Shown here piece by piece: positions 9,260-19,990 of a DNA stretch of 64,000 nt (its first letter is position 1; every line of letters starts with the position of its first letter). The stretch is from positions 806,001 to 870,000 of the forward strand of contig OX638134.1 of the NCBI GenBank assembly GCA_951804985.1, written 5' to 3'. The notes below the pieces were generated by a model. That model did not search any database. It had not been told where the DNA came from and saw nothing but the letters and a program-made list of their open reading frames with translations. Source of the DNA: Dryomyza anilis (lineage: Eukaryota; Arthropoda; Insecta; Diptera; Dryomyzidae). A program made the translations under genes and the position numbers.

Positions 9260-10650
9260 AGTTTTAACTTTAATAAAAATAAAAATATTTTGTAAAAAAC
9301 CTAAATTTTTAAATCTTTTATTTGATTTTATTTTTATATTTAGGTCAAACTAAAAATGTACAATTTTGACTCCAGTTTTTGCTTTATGCTGCTCCATTCA
9401 AAAGAAAGCGCATTTTTTAAAATTAAATTAAGCATTTATCCGATAAATTTTGAAATATATTTTATAAGATAGTTTTTAAAACTCCGTAGGATTAAATGAA
9501 ATTATAAATTTGTGTTGCTATTGTGTATTTTAACGAATTTTATTAAATGTCAATGTACACCTTAATAAAATCAGATGACGCTATGCTTTGAAAAGTTTCT
9601 GAGTTTAAAATATAACATTAAAAAACTATATTTTTACATGAGTTAGCAAGGGTTATCGGTTTAAGTAACAAGGGCAATCAAATGCATCGTTTTTCGAAAG
9701 CAATATTTTCAGTCAAAGAATTTAATAAAAAATGATCTGAAATGGATATGATGCGCATAACGCTTTCAATCCTATATTTCATTAAAAACCTAATTTTTAT
9801 GATATTTGAGACAGTGATGCCAACTCGTATTTTCATTTTCCCCGTTATTATGAGTAAAATTCCCCAATTTGAATTTATTATTTTCCAAACAGCGTTGAAG
9901 TCAAAGCATGCTGTTTAAATTCATTTTATTATTATTTATTGTACTACGATATCGAATTTAAAAGTAAAAACGTTTGTTTAAAAATATTCATATGAAATTC
10001 GATCAAAATATGGAATAAGCCCCTATATTTCAATCCTTAAAAATGCAGAAAATGTAACAGATACTAATTTGAAATTCCCCGCCAAACACTTTTGGCCCGC
10101 TTTGGTCTCCGATTACCCACTAAGTCTAAAATTCCCCATAAATTGGGGAATTCCCCTCTAGTTGGCATAACTAATTTGAGAGAAAATAAGAACTATTATG
10201 TTATAAATGGTAATGGTTTAGGACACACATTTTTTAAACTCTCAATATATTTGACAAGACATTTTCTTACAAAACTGTTCGCTATTTTCTGTCACTTTTT
10301 TATATTTGACAGCACTATAATATATAAACTATCCTCACACTAATATTTAGTATGAAGTTTATTATAATATTCTTGAACCTTTTTTTAATTTAATTTAAAT
10401 TTTTAAAATACTTTACTTTTTGAGTTACTTGCCAAAAAAGTGTTGCCATATTTAATGACTCTCACTAAATGATTAATTTAAAGATCATTTTAATGAATCA
10501 TTTAAATTCTGCTTTACTATTTAGTTATCTTCATTGTAATTTAAATACTTTTTATAATTATCCAAATTTTCCAAATGAAGAGAATGTCAAAATCAAAAAT
10601 ATATAGCTGAAAAATGTTGCTATGAAACCAATTCTAAATAATAAACACCA
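9260..10650. other. AT-rich spacer between B2 and A4
   Basis: No gene is supported. The first part (about 9340-9560) is a diverged relative of the 621-bp unit found in tandem after B3. A stretch around 9830-10170 repeats the words CCCCAATT and GGGGAATT but codes for nothing recognisable. Confidence 0.5.
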
Positions 10651-10784
10651 ACAAATTTTGATTTTATAAAATATATACAGTTTTTTTTTATTTTTTATTA
10701 TCACTTATAATTAAATGCAAAAAATATTTTTGTATTTTTTTTTTCACATTACAAAAAAATATTTTTAAGCAAAACAAACAAACC

Positions 10785-10935
10785 GGAAGACAATGATTTC
10801 TTACTCTAACTTAAAATAACTTAAAATCTAAATTGTTGTTGGAAGACAATGATTTTTCTAAACTAAATATTCGAGTCTAATGTTTAATAATTGTTGCTAT
10901 CACATCTGAATTAATTAATTATTGCAGTTAAAGCT
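10785..10935 (-). promoter_or_regulatory. A4 3' UTR cassette: Brd, weakened K, two GY boxes
   Basis: On the minus strand: AGCTTTA 10935-10929, TGTGAT 10904-10899, GTCTTCC 10847-10841 and 10791-10785. The K box reads ATGTGATA, so the usual leading C is lost. A4 is the only array copy with that change. Confidence 0.75.
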
Positions 10936-10950
10936 TTTATACCAGGCGTG

Positions 10951-11081
10951 CTACGCCAGCGATGTAGAGGGGGTCTTAGAGACCACAACTCCAACCGGGC
11001 GGGCAGGCGCACAAAAGGCACAAACGGTGTTGCCACTGTTTGTTGTGAATCGAGGCAGTTGAGATGCGTCTTCTTCGTCAT
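10951..11081 (-). pseudogene. A4 second frame, broken by a one-base deletion
   Basis: Starts MTKKTHLNCLDSQQ, but CCTTTTGTGCG has one T fewer than the CCTTTTTGTGCG of the other copies. The frame leaves the CAPARP motif and runs into the 3' cassette. The normal stop position is no longer in frame. Confidence 0.6.
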
Positions 11082-11236
11082 CCTGATGAAACTTCAAATT
11101 GTGTTCTGTTGGATGGCAGGACTGATGACTGGAACGTGCGTCTCTGACTTCTTGATTCGGTTTTACGACTTCTTAACCAGTACCTCTTCTTTCTAAAGTG
11201 TCAATGTTATTATTGATGCAACTTTTTCGAAAATTT

Positions 11237-11311
11237 CTAGTTGAGGCTACTGCGTCGTAGGTAATCTTCAAAGACAGAATTCTTAAGAGAAGGTCTCCCA
11301 GAACCTGACAT
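11237..11311 (-). CDS. A4 first small reading frame (24 aa, diverged)
   Basis: Reads MSGSGRPSLKNSVFEDYLRR and stops at TAG after SSLN. It carries more replacements than any other A copy (R to G, E to K, H to Y). Together with the broken second frame and the altered K box, this marks A4 as the most decayed A unit. Confidence 0.3.
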   Translation of the reverse strand: MSGSGRPSLKNSVFEDYLRRSSLN

Positions 11312-11329
11312 GTTGAAGCAGTGAGTTGA

Positions 11330-11364
11330 ACTGATTTCTGTTGGTTGCACCACCGGAATTTATA
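11330..11364 (-). promoter_or_regulatory. Core promoter of unit A4
   Basis: TATAAATT at 11364-11357 and TCAGT at 11334-11330. The 32-bp spacing is kept despite decay of the reading frames. Confidence 0.8.
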
Positions 11365-12732
11365 CACACTTCGTTGACATGTTGTCCCCTCTGAGTATGT
11401 TGCGTTGGAATGATGATCCTCATGTCGGAAAACAAATAGGGGTGGCTTTGAAATTAGAACTCGTTACTGTTAGAAAGAGTGCGTCGTTTAACCCAGCAGA
11501 TAGAATTCCAATTAACCCTCAATATATCTTTTTCAGAACGTGGTTCTTATTGGTTGGTAGAAAAATTGCGTTAAAATTTACAGTAGTTTAACTTGTTATG
11601 CTAAAAATTGTTGGGTTTTCCTTAATTTTAAATAATTCTTTAATTTGTTTATATTGTCAAGTGGCTGATGTTTGGACTGAATGGAACGTGCTTGGACCTT
11701 TTGCTGGATCGTATGCTTGACATGCTTCAACTTTTCGACACGCTTTCAATTTATTCTAGTTATCCAAAATCTTCTATGCGATTCTTACAAAATTTCACTA
11801 GAACACAATTATTATAATAAATGTGTGTGTAGCGTAGGATCAATAAACACAGTTTCGGTCGTGGATTTATAATGGTAGAAAGAACACGTGACAAATGCAT
11901 TTTATTTTTCAAATTGAGAATGCAAATATGTATATATGATATATGATTCATTTTAGTCATTTATAAAATAAAAATTATAGTTTGTATAAAAACTTGAATA
12001 TAAAATCGAGTTTGTCTAAATTTTTGTAATGCAGTGTTTATTCATTCTTCAATGTAGCTTCAATTCGAGCTGTCCAAATTAAACAATATTGGATGCAGGA
12101 AACGCAGATGATTACAGATGCATTAAAGGTTTTACCGAATAAAATAGCGATCAAATAAAAAAAAACAATAATTTAATTTTTTCTACAAATTTAAACGAAT
12201 TTGCACACATCCTTAGTTAGTTTTTCAAGGAGTTAAAATATTATTCCAAAATTTCTTAGAGAACTGTACTAAATATTGTCACTGCTTCATGCTCTTTGAA
12301 TAAGAAGCAGTTCTTCAGCTCTAAATAGTGATATTTTTCTATCATAACCTAATTTACTTCATTTGCATCTGAATTGCACAACATTTTAGTTACGCTATTC
12401 AGAGTCTATTTAACTTTTTGAGTATTTATTATTATTATTAACAACGTTTATATACTTTATTTAGATATAAATTATTTTATAATATTAAAAGGCAAATATA
12501 TTTTCAAATCCTTTCTAAATTACTGTCAATAAAAATCACAAAATATAATTATATTTCCTACATCTAACACGTAACTGACAATTAGGGGTTGCGCATAGAA
12601 GCCACACCGAACCACTTCACAGGTCCGAAGGCTATGGTCCAGTGACGCCTATAACAAAAGGTCCAACCAAATCTACCTGCGGAAATAAGGCAAGAATAGG
12701 AAGTTCTTTAAAATAAAGAAGGCGACTTTTTG
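11365..12732. promoter_or_regulatory. Shared divergent regulatory region A4/B3
   Basis: 1.37 kb, the longest of the four complete regions. CACGTG is at 11885-11890. The GTCTTCC found at this place in the A3/B2 region is mutated here (GGGTTTTCC). Extra AT-rich sequence has been added around 11930-12530. Confidence 0.5.
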
Positions 12733-12768
12733 TATAAATACCTCAGAGAGGTCCTTACAGAAATCAGT
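12733..12768 (+). promoter_or_regulatory. Core promoter of unit B3
   Basis: TATAAATA 12733-12740; TCAGT 12764-12768 with the initiator A at 12766, 33 bp away. Confidence 0.8.
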
Positions 12769-12817
12769 CTAACTCAAACTCTCCAGCGGGTGACAGAGGT
12801 CCTGCACGCAGCCGAAA

Positions 12818-13000
12818 ATGAAGTTCTACAAAATTCGTCGCACAAGAAAACATTTTGTCAACTACGAAGGCAAATGTGTTTGTGCGAGGCTCAGCAGGAC
12901 ATTTTTAAGACTCTTCTCCGTAACTTTGATGTCGTCCAGCGATAACTGTCAATTGACGCTGGAAACAAGTGTGCAAAATCCAGAGAATCCGTCAAGATGA
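12818..13000 (+). CDS. B3 first frame (60 aa), basic Bearded-like peptide
   Basis: The upstream ATG of the other B units is GTG here (12789), so the first ATG after the start site is 12818. The 60-residue product begins MKFYKIRRTRKHFVN, has a cysteine pair (KCVCAR), a basic-hydrophobic segment (SRTFLRLFSVTL) and a polar tail ending NPENPSR. A small basic protein with a potential amphipathic helix is what Bearded-family products look like, but I see no diagnostic motif. Its TGA overlaps the ATG of the next frame (ATGA, 12997-13000). It is one of two full-length B first frames. Confidence 0.5.
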   Translation: MKFYKIRRTRKHFVNYEGKCVCARLSRTFLRLFSVTLMSSSDNCQLTLETSVQNPENPSR

Positions 13001-13095
13001 TACAGCTCGTTCTTCGGACCGTCAACAACGACAACTCCCCATCACGGAAAAGTGGCAAAAGTGTTCTAAACACAAACTGTAATAATTACGTTTAA
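12997..13095 (+). CDS. B3 second small frame (32 aa) overlapping the first by ATGA
   Basis: Starts MIQLVLRTVNNDN at the ATG that shares ATGA with the stop of the upstream frame, and ends just before the Brd box. The arrangement would suit termination-reinitiation. Function is unknown. Confidence 0.35.
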   Translation: MIQLVLRTVNNDNSPSRKSGKSVLNTNCNNYV

Positions 13096-13100
13096 TAAAA

Positions 13101-13268
13101 AGCTTTAAAATGGCTTGTGGCGCTTTGAAGATGAAGCGCTACACTGTGGCCTTCAACCAACTGTGATACCAGCAATATTAGCATTAAGGCTCATAATCAT
13201 TGTCTTCCAATTTGTATATTTTAATTGGATTTTGTAAGGTTTTAGTTTTTAAGAAATCATTGTCTTCC
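13101..13268 (+). promoter_or_regulatory. B3 3' UTR cassette: Brd, K, two GY boxes
   Basis: AGCTTTA 13101-13107, TGTGAT 13162-13167, GTCTTCC 13202-13208 and 13262-13268. Confidence 0.8.
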
Positions 13269-13403
13269 GGTTTGTTTGTTTTGCTTAAAAAAATATTTTT
13301 GCCCCAAAATATTTTTTAATCAAAAATATTGATATTTAGTTTTAAGTTTAATAATAAATATTTACAAAATAAAAACATTTTGTAAAAAACCCAAATTTTT
13401 AAA

Positions 13404-15266
13404 TCTTTTATTTGATTTTATTTTTATATTTAGGTCAAACCAAAAATGTACAATTTTGATTACAGATTTAGCATTCTGCTGTTATTTTCTGTCTACTCTA
13501 CTCACATGAGAGCGCAATTTTTAATTCAGTTATTTACCAGATTACCCGAAAAATATTAATAGTAAAAAAAATATTATTTAATTTCATAAAATAATTTATT
13601 AAAATCCGTAGGAATTTTTTAAAATTTTAGAACATTTGCGTTACTTTTGTGTGTTTTAACGAATTGAATTAAATAATAAGAAATTCATTTTAAAGGGTCT
13701 GCGTTTAAGGGGACATTATAAAATAGATTTTTACAAGAACAATCCAAAAATCGTTTTTCCAAATCATTATTTTCAGCATTTAATATAAAGTGGTCTCTAA
13801 TGGATAAAGATGAGAATAACGCTTTCAATCACAGATTTCATGAAAAGCCTTAAATAAAATTCAAATTATAGCAATAATAACCACATAATTTCTATACATT
13901 TCTAGTTTAAGTTACCTTAAAATTAATTTTAATAATGCTGAATTTAAATTTTTACACTCGGGAAAAAATACTATCCCCCATATAAAATAAAACGAAACGA
14001 AATTCGTTTCGTCAGAGACTTTTGAATATTTTTTATTTGATTTTATTATATTTAGTTTAAACTCAAAGTATAATTTTGACTACAGATTTAGCATTCTGCT
14101 GTTGTTTTTCCTTCTACTCTACTCACAAGAGAGCACAATTTTTAATTCAGTTATTTACCAGATTACCCGAAAAATGTTAATAGTAAAAAAAATATTATTT
14201 AATTTCATAAAATAATTTATTAAAATCCGTAGGAATTTTTTAAAATTTTAGAACATTTGCGTTACTTTTGTGTGTTTTAACGAATTGAATTAAATAATAA
14301 GAAATTCATTTTAAAGGGTCTGCGTTTAAGGGGACATTATAAAATAGATTTTTACAAGAGCAATCCATAAATCGTTTTTCCAAATCATTATTTTTAGCAT
14401 TTAATATAAAGTGGTCCCAAATGGATAAAGATGACAATAACCCTTTCAAACACAGATTTCATGAAAAGCCTTAAATAAAATTTAAATTATAGCAATAATA
14501 ACCACATAATTTCTATACATTTCTAGTTTAAGTTACCTTAAAATTAATTTTAATAATGTTGAATTTAAATTTTTACACTCGGGACAAAATACTATCCCCC
14601 ATATAAAATAAAACGAAACGAAATTCGTTTCGTCAGAGACTTTTGAATATTTTTTATTTGATTTTATTATATTTAGTTTAAACTCAAAGTATAATTTTGA
14701 CTACAGATTTAGCATTCTGCTGTTGTTTTTCCTTCTACTCTACTCACAAGAGAGCACAATTTTTAATTCAGTTATTTACCAGATTACCCGAAAAATGTTA
14801 ATAGTAAAAAAAATATTATTTAATTTCATAAAATAATTTATTAAAATCCGTAGGAATTTTTAAAAATTTTAGAACATTTGCGTTACTTTTGTGTGTTTTA
14901 ACGAATTGAATTAAATAATAAGAAATTCATTTTAAAGGGTCTGCGTTTAAGGGGACATTATAAAATAGATTTTTACAAGAGCAATCCATAAATCGTTTTT
15001 CCAAATCATTATTTTTAGCATTTAATATAAAGTGGTCCCAAATGGATAAAGATGACAATAACCCTTTCAAACACAGATTTCATGAAAAGCCTTAAATAAA
15101 ATTTAAATTATAGCAATAATAACCACATAATTTCTATACATTTCTAGTTTAAGTTACCTTAAAATTAATTTTAATAATGTTGAATTTAAATTTTTACACT
15201 CGGGACAAAATACTATCCCCCATATAAAATAAAACGAAACGAAATTCGTTTCGTCAGAGACTCCAC
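13404..15266. repeat. Three tandem copies of a 621-bp unit
   Basis: The word TTTACACTCG recurs at 13951, 14572 and 15193, giving a period of exactly 621 bp. The last two copies are nearly identical and the first is diverged. Each ends in the palindromic segment AACGAAACGAAATTCGTTTCGT. There is no coding frame. A single diverged relative lies after B2, so the unit began as flank of the B module. Confidence 0.85.
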
Positions 15267-16260
15267 TTCGACGACATTTTTAATTTATCTAATTGAAAAA
15301 AAATCTGTCACTGTAATTTTGTGACTTTTTCGGACGAAACGATTTTCTTTTCGTTTTAAGTTATATGGGGTATATAAATTATAGATTTGTTTACTATTAA
15401 AATGAGTTAAATAGTATAAATTATAATTTTTTTAGTCGGGTAATACCATTAAATTCTACAAAATATAGTTACATTATTTTTGAGTCTGCATAAAAATATT
15501 TATTTTTGGTATACTTTTACTTTAATAACTATCCTTTTGACCAATTTTTATGGGATGGGAAAAATATAACAATTATATTATATAATTATTTTATTGTGTA
15601 AAAAAGAGCAATTCCGTAAAGTAGTTATGGTTTATCAGTCTTAAACCAAGATGAAAGTCCATAAACAGTGTGTATAAAATAAAAACAATAACAGCAGTTA
15701 ATAGATGTGAATTTCAGTTTGCTTAAAGTAAGTTTTCTTAGTTCAAGTTTAGTTTAACCGAACGATATTGAAGGGCTAAACTTTGGTTAAACTCCAAATA
15801 TTTTTTAACATGAATTGTTCTCTGTTTATTATTAATTTTGTTTATATTTGAGAACTCTATATAATTTATGATCTATACTCAGTATAGTATTTAGTATAAA
15901 ATTCATTATATTTAACTCAATTCTTTTTTATAATTTTTAAATTACTTCAATTTTTGAATCATTTCCAAAAAAAAAGTGATGCCACATTTATTGATTTGAT
16001 CTGTTCATTCCAAGCTCTAACTTTTCAAAAATGCATACACAGTTAATCATCTATCATTTTAATAATCTTAAGATCAGTTTAAAGTAGCGAAGTTCAAATT
16101 GTTTTTAAACTGGCACTAAACAGCATTTTGCCTCAATACTTTTTTATTATTGAACAAATTCTAAATGAAGAGAACGCAAAATTGATACATTTCAAAAACA
16201 TATAGCTGAAAATGTTTCCTATAAAACCGTTTCAAAAAAATAATAATAAAATCAAAATTT
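15267..16260. other. AT-rich spacer between the 621-bp repeats and A5
   Basis: Nothing recognisable. There are no open frames of note and no conserved motif cluster. Confidence 0.5.
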
Positions 16261-16382
16261 TGTTTTTATAAAATATATACAGTATATTTTATTTTTTATT
16301 ATCACTTATAAATAAATGCAAAAAAAAATTTTGTATTTTTTTCACATTACAAAAAAATATTTTTAAGCAAAACAAACAAACC

Positions 16383-16533
16383 GGAAGACAATGATTTCTT
16401 ACTCTAGCTTAAAATAACTTAAAATCTAAATTGTTGTTGGAAGACAATGATTTTTCTAAACTAAATATTCGAGTCTAATGTTTAATAATTGTTGCTATCA
16501 CAGCTGAATTAATTAATTATTGCATTTAAAGCT
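16383..16533 (-). promoter_or_regulatory. A5 3' UTR cassette: Brd, K, two GY boxes
   Basis: On the minus strand: AGCTTTA 16533-16527, TGTGAT 16502-16497, GTCTTCC 16445-16439 and 16389-16383. Confidence 0.8.
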
Positions 16534-16548
16534 TTATAACCAGGCGTG

Positions 16549-16680
16549 CTACGCCATCGATGTCGACGGGGTCTTAGAGACCACGACGTAAGACGGGCGA
16601 GCAGGCGCACAAAAAGGCACAAACGGTGTTGCCACTGTTTGTTGTGAATCGAGGAAGTTGAGACGCGTCTTCTTCGTCAT
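16549..16680 (-). CDS. A5 second small frame (43 aa) overlapping the first by ATGA
   Basis: Intact MTKKTRLNFLDSQQ peptide with the PSYVVV variant, ending PSTSMA. Its ATG (16680-16678) overlaps the TGA (16679-16677) that closes the first frame. This is the same ATGA junction seen in B3 and B4. Confidence 0.45.
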   Translation of the reverse strand: MTKKTRLNFLDSQQTVATPFVPFCAPARPSYVVVSKTPSTSMA

Positions 16681-16895
16681 CCTGATGAAACTTCAAATTG
16701 TGTTCTCTTGGATGGCAGGACTGGTGACTGGAACGTGCGTCGCTGACTTCTTGATTCGGTTTTACGACTTCTTCTTTCTAAAGTGTCAATGTTATAATTG
16801 AAGCAACTTTTCCGAATTTTCTGGTAGAGGCTACTACGTCGTAGGTGATCTTCAACGACAGAATTCTCAGGAGAAGTTCTCCTAGAACCTGACAT
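16677..16895 (-). CDS. A5 first frame (72 aa), full-length A-type peptide
   Basis: The only A copy whose first frame is not cut at codon 25, where it has CAG instead of TAG. The 72-residue product begins MSGSRRTSPENSV, continues through QKIRKSCFNYNIDTLERR and a very basic stretch (RKTESRSQRRTFQ), and ends EVSSG. It is small, basic and lacks a signal peptide or membrane segment. Together with B4 across the divergent region, it is the best candidate for a still-coding pair. The product is not recognised. Bearded-like membership is inferred from regulation. Confidence 0.55.
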   Translation of the reverse strand: MSGSRRTSPENSVVEDHLRRSSLYQKIRKSCFNYNIDTLERRSRKTESRSQRRTFQSPVLPSKRTQFEVSSG

Positions 16896-16913
16896 GTTGA
16901 AGCAGTGAGTTGA

Positions 16914-16948
16914 ACTGATTTCTGTTGGTTGCACCACCGGAATTTATA
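16914..16948 (-). promoter_or_regulatory. Core promoter of unit A5
   Basis: TATAAATT 16948-16941; TCAGT 16918-16914; 32-bp spacing to the initiator A at 16916. Confidence 0.8.
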
Positions 16949-18141
16949 CACACTGCGTTGACTTGTTGCCCCCTCTGGATATGTTGCGTTGGAATAAGGA
17001 TCCGACATGACGAAATAAATAGGGGTGGATTTGAAATTAGATTTCGTTACTGTTAGAAAGAGTGCGTCGTTTAACGCAACAGGTATAATCCAATTAACCC
17101 TCTATATTATTTTTTTTTCAGAACGTGGTTCTTATTGGTTGGTGGAAAAATTGCGTTAAAATTTACAGTAGTTTAACTTGTTATGCTAAAAATTGTTGGG
17201 TTTTCGGTATTTTTAAATAATTCTTTAATTCGTTTATATTGTCAAGTGTCTGATGTTTGGACTGAATGGAACGTGCTTGGTACATATATGGATCGTATGC
17301 TTGACATGCTTAAATTTGTCAACACGCTTTCAATTTCTTCTTGTTTTCCAAAATCTTCTATGCGATTCTTACAAAATTTTACTAGAACGCAATTATTATA
17401 ATAAATTTGTGTGTAACATAAGATCAATAAACACAGTTTGGGTCGTGTATTGATAATGGTAGGAAGAACAAGTGACAAATGCATTTTTTTTTTCAAATTG
17501 AGAATGCAAATTTGTATAAATTCTATGATTATTGATTCATTTTAGTCATTTATAAAATAAAAATAAAAGAATAAAAATCGAGTTTGTCTAAATTTGAAAC
17601 TGAAATAATATTTTTCAGTAATGCAGTGTTTACTTTTATATTTTGCAAATTTTCGAGCTGTCCAAATTAAACTAAATTGGATGCAGGAAAACACATATGA
17701 TTACAGATGTTACTGAATCAATTAGCGATCGAATAAAAAAAACGATAATTGAGTTTATTCTACAAATTTAATCAAAATTGCACACACCCTTAGTCAGTTT
17801 TCAAGGAGTTAAAATATTATTCTAAAAAATAGAACTACAATATTTAGTACAGTTCTCTTAGCTGTACTAAATATTGTCACTACTTCATGTTCTTTGAATA
17901 AGAAGAAGTTCTTCAGTTCTTCTAAATTACTGTCAATAAAAATCACAAAATATAATTATTTATATTTCCTACAACTAACACGTAACTGACAATTAGGGGT
18001 TGCGCATAGAAGCCACAACGAAACACTTCAGAGTTCCAAAGACCATGGTCCAGTAACGCCTATAACAAAAGAAACAAAAACTACCTGCGGAAACCGATGC
18101 AAGGATAGGAAGTTCTTCAAAATATGGAAGAAGAATTTTTG
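16949..18141. promoter_or_regulatory. Shared divergent regulatory region A5/B4
   Basis: 1.19 kb. The E-box of the sister regions is changed to CAAGTG (17469-17474). An 84-codon minus-strand frame (17242-17496) and a 66-codon plus-strand frame overlap each other here. Related frames in sister regions are disrupted, so neither is called. Confidence 0.5.
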
Positions 18142-18177
18142 TATAAATACCTCAGGAAGGTCCTTACAGAAATCAGT
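18142..18177 (+). promoter_or_regulatory. Core promoter of unit B4
   Basis: TATAAATA 18142-18149; TCAGT 18173-18177 with the initiator A at 18175. Confidence 0.8.
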
Positions 18178-18226
18178 CTAACTCAAACTCTCCAGCGGAT
18201 GACAGAGGTCCTGCACACAGCCGAAA

Positions 18227-18421
18227 ATGAAGTTCTTCAGAATTTGTCGCACAAGAAAACATTTTGTCAACTCCGAAGGCAAATGTGTTTGTGCTAAGAA
18301 TATACGCAGACTCAGCAGGACATTTTCAAGAATCTTCTCTGCAACTTTGATGTCGTCCAACGATAACTGTCAATTGACGCTGGAAACAAGTGTGAAAAAT
18401 CCAGAAAATCCGTCAAGATGA
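18227..18421 (+). CDS. B4 first frame (64 aa), basic Bearded-like peptide
   Basis: Begins MKFFRICRTRKHFVN, keeps KCVCAKNIRRLSRTFSRIF as a basic, potentially amphipathic segment, and ends NPENPSR. It has four more residues than B3 at AKNIRR. A competing 32-aa frame (MTEVLHTAENEVLQN) starts at the first ATG, 18199. Scanning ribosomes would meet it 28 bases before this start and it overlaps this frame. If that context is weak, this frame is the likely product. Its TGA overlaps the next ATG as ATGA (18418-18421). Confidence 0.5.
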   Translation: MKFFRICRTRKHFVNSEGKCVCAKNIRRLSRTFSRIFSATLMSSNDNCQLTLETSVKNPENPSR

Positions 18422-18489
18422 AACAGCTCGTCCTTTGGACCGTCAACAACGACAACTTCCCTCACGGAAAAGTGGCAAAAGTGTTCTAA
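18418..18489 (+). CDS. B4 second small frame (23 aa)
   Basis: Starts MKQLVLWTVNNDN at the overlapping ATGA. A one-base deletion (TTCCCTCACGG against CTCCCCATCACGG) shortens it to 23 residues compared with 32 in B1, B3 and B5. Confidence 0.3.
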   Translation: MKQLVLWTVNNDNFPHGKVAKVF

Positions 18490-18520
18490 ACACAAACTGT
18501 AATAATTACGTTTAATAAAA

Positions 18521-18688
18521 AGCTTTAAAATGGCTTGTGGCGCTTTGAAGATGAAGCGCTACACTGTGGCCTGCAACCAACTGTGATACTAGCAATATTA
18601 GCATTAAGGCCCATAATCATTGTCTTCCAATTTGTATATTTTAATTGTATTTTGTAAGGTTTTAGTTTTAAAGAAATCATTGTCTTCC
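18521..18688 (+). promoter_or_regulatory. B4 3' UTR cassette: Brd, K, two GY boxes
   Basis: AGCTTTA 18521-18527, TGTGAT 18582-18587, GTCTTCC 18622-18628 and 18682-18688. Confidence 0.8.
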
Positions 18689-18849
18689 GGTTTGTTTGTT
18701 TTGCTTAAAGAAATATTTTGCCCAAATATTTTTTTTAATTAAAAATATTGATGTATTTAGTTTTAAGTTTAATAATAAATAATTATTACAAAATAAAAAA
18801 TATTTTGTAAAAAAAACTCAAATTTTTGAATTTTTTTTTTTCATCTAGC

Positions 18850-19990
18850 TTGATTTTTCCTTTTTTTACTAAAATTAAAATTTTCACTAAAAATTAAATT
18901 TTTCACTAAATTAATTTTTCACTATAAATTCAATTTTTCACTAAAAATTCAATTTTTCACTAAAAAAATACAATTTTGCCCTAAAAATTCAATTTTCACT
19001 AAAAATTCTACTTTTCACTATAAATTCTATTTTTCACTAAACATTCAATTTTTTCACTAAAAATTCAGTTTTTCACTAAAAATTCAATTTTTCGCAAAAA
19101 AAAAAACAGTTTTTCACTAAAAATTCAATTTTTCACTATAAATTAATTTTTCACTATAAATTCATTTTTCTCTATAAATTCAATTTTTCACTAAAAATTC
19201 AATTTTTCTCTAAAAATTCAATTTTTCTCTAAAAATTCAATTTTTCACTAAAAATTCAATTTTTCACTAAAAATTCAATTTTTCACTAAAAATTCAATTT
19301 TTCACTAAAAATTCAATTTTTCACTAAAAATTCAATTTTTCACTAAAAATTCAATTTTTCAATAAAAATTCAATTTTTCACTATAAATTCAATTTTTCAC
19401 TAAAAATTCAATTTTTCACTAAAAATTCAATTTTTCACTAAAAATTCAATTTTTCACTAAAAATTCAATTTTTCACTAAAAATTCAATTTTTCACTAAAA
19501 ATTCAATTTTTCACTAAAAATTCAATTTTTCACTAAAAATTCAATTTTTCACTAAAAATTCAATTTTTCACTAAAAATTCAATTTTTCACTAAAAATTCA
19601 ATTTTTCACTAAAAATTCAATTTTTCACTAAAAATTCAATTTTTCACTAAAAATTCAATTTTTCACTAAAAATTCAATTTTTCACTAAAAATTCAATTTT
19701 TCACTAAAAATTCAATCTTTTGCTAAAAATTCAATTTTTCACTAAAAATTCAATTTTTCACTAAAAATTCAATTTTTCACTAAAAATTCAAATTTTCACT
19801 AAAAATTCAATTTTCACTAAAAATTCAATTTTTCACCAAAAATTCAATTTTTCACTAAAAATTCAATTTTTAACCTAAATTCAATTTTTCACTAAAAATT
19901 CAATTTTTCACTAAAAATTCAATTTTTCAGTAAAATTCAAATTTTCACCAAAAATTCAATTTCGAACTAAAAATTCAAACTTTCACTAAA
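18850..19990. repeat. 19-bp minisatellite TCAATTTTTCACTAAAAAT
   Basis: About 60 tandem copies, close to perfect between 19230 and 19700 and ragged at both edges. There are no unique spacers, so this is not a CRISPR-like array. Confidence 0.95.

Noticed and set aside
18850..19990. CRISPR-like array
   Set aside because: Repeats are contiguous 19-bp units without unique spacers, in a eukaryotic genome. It is a minisatellite.
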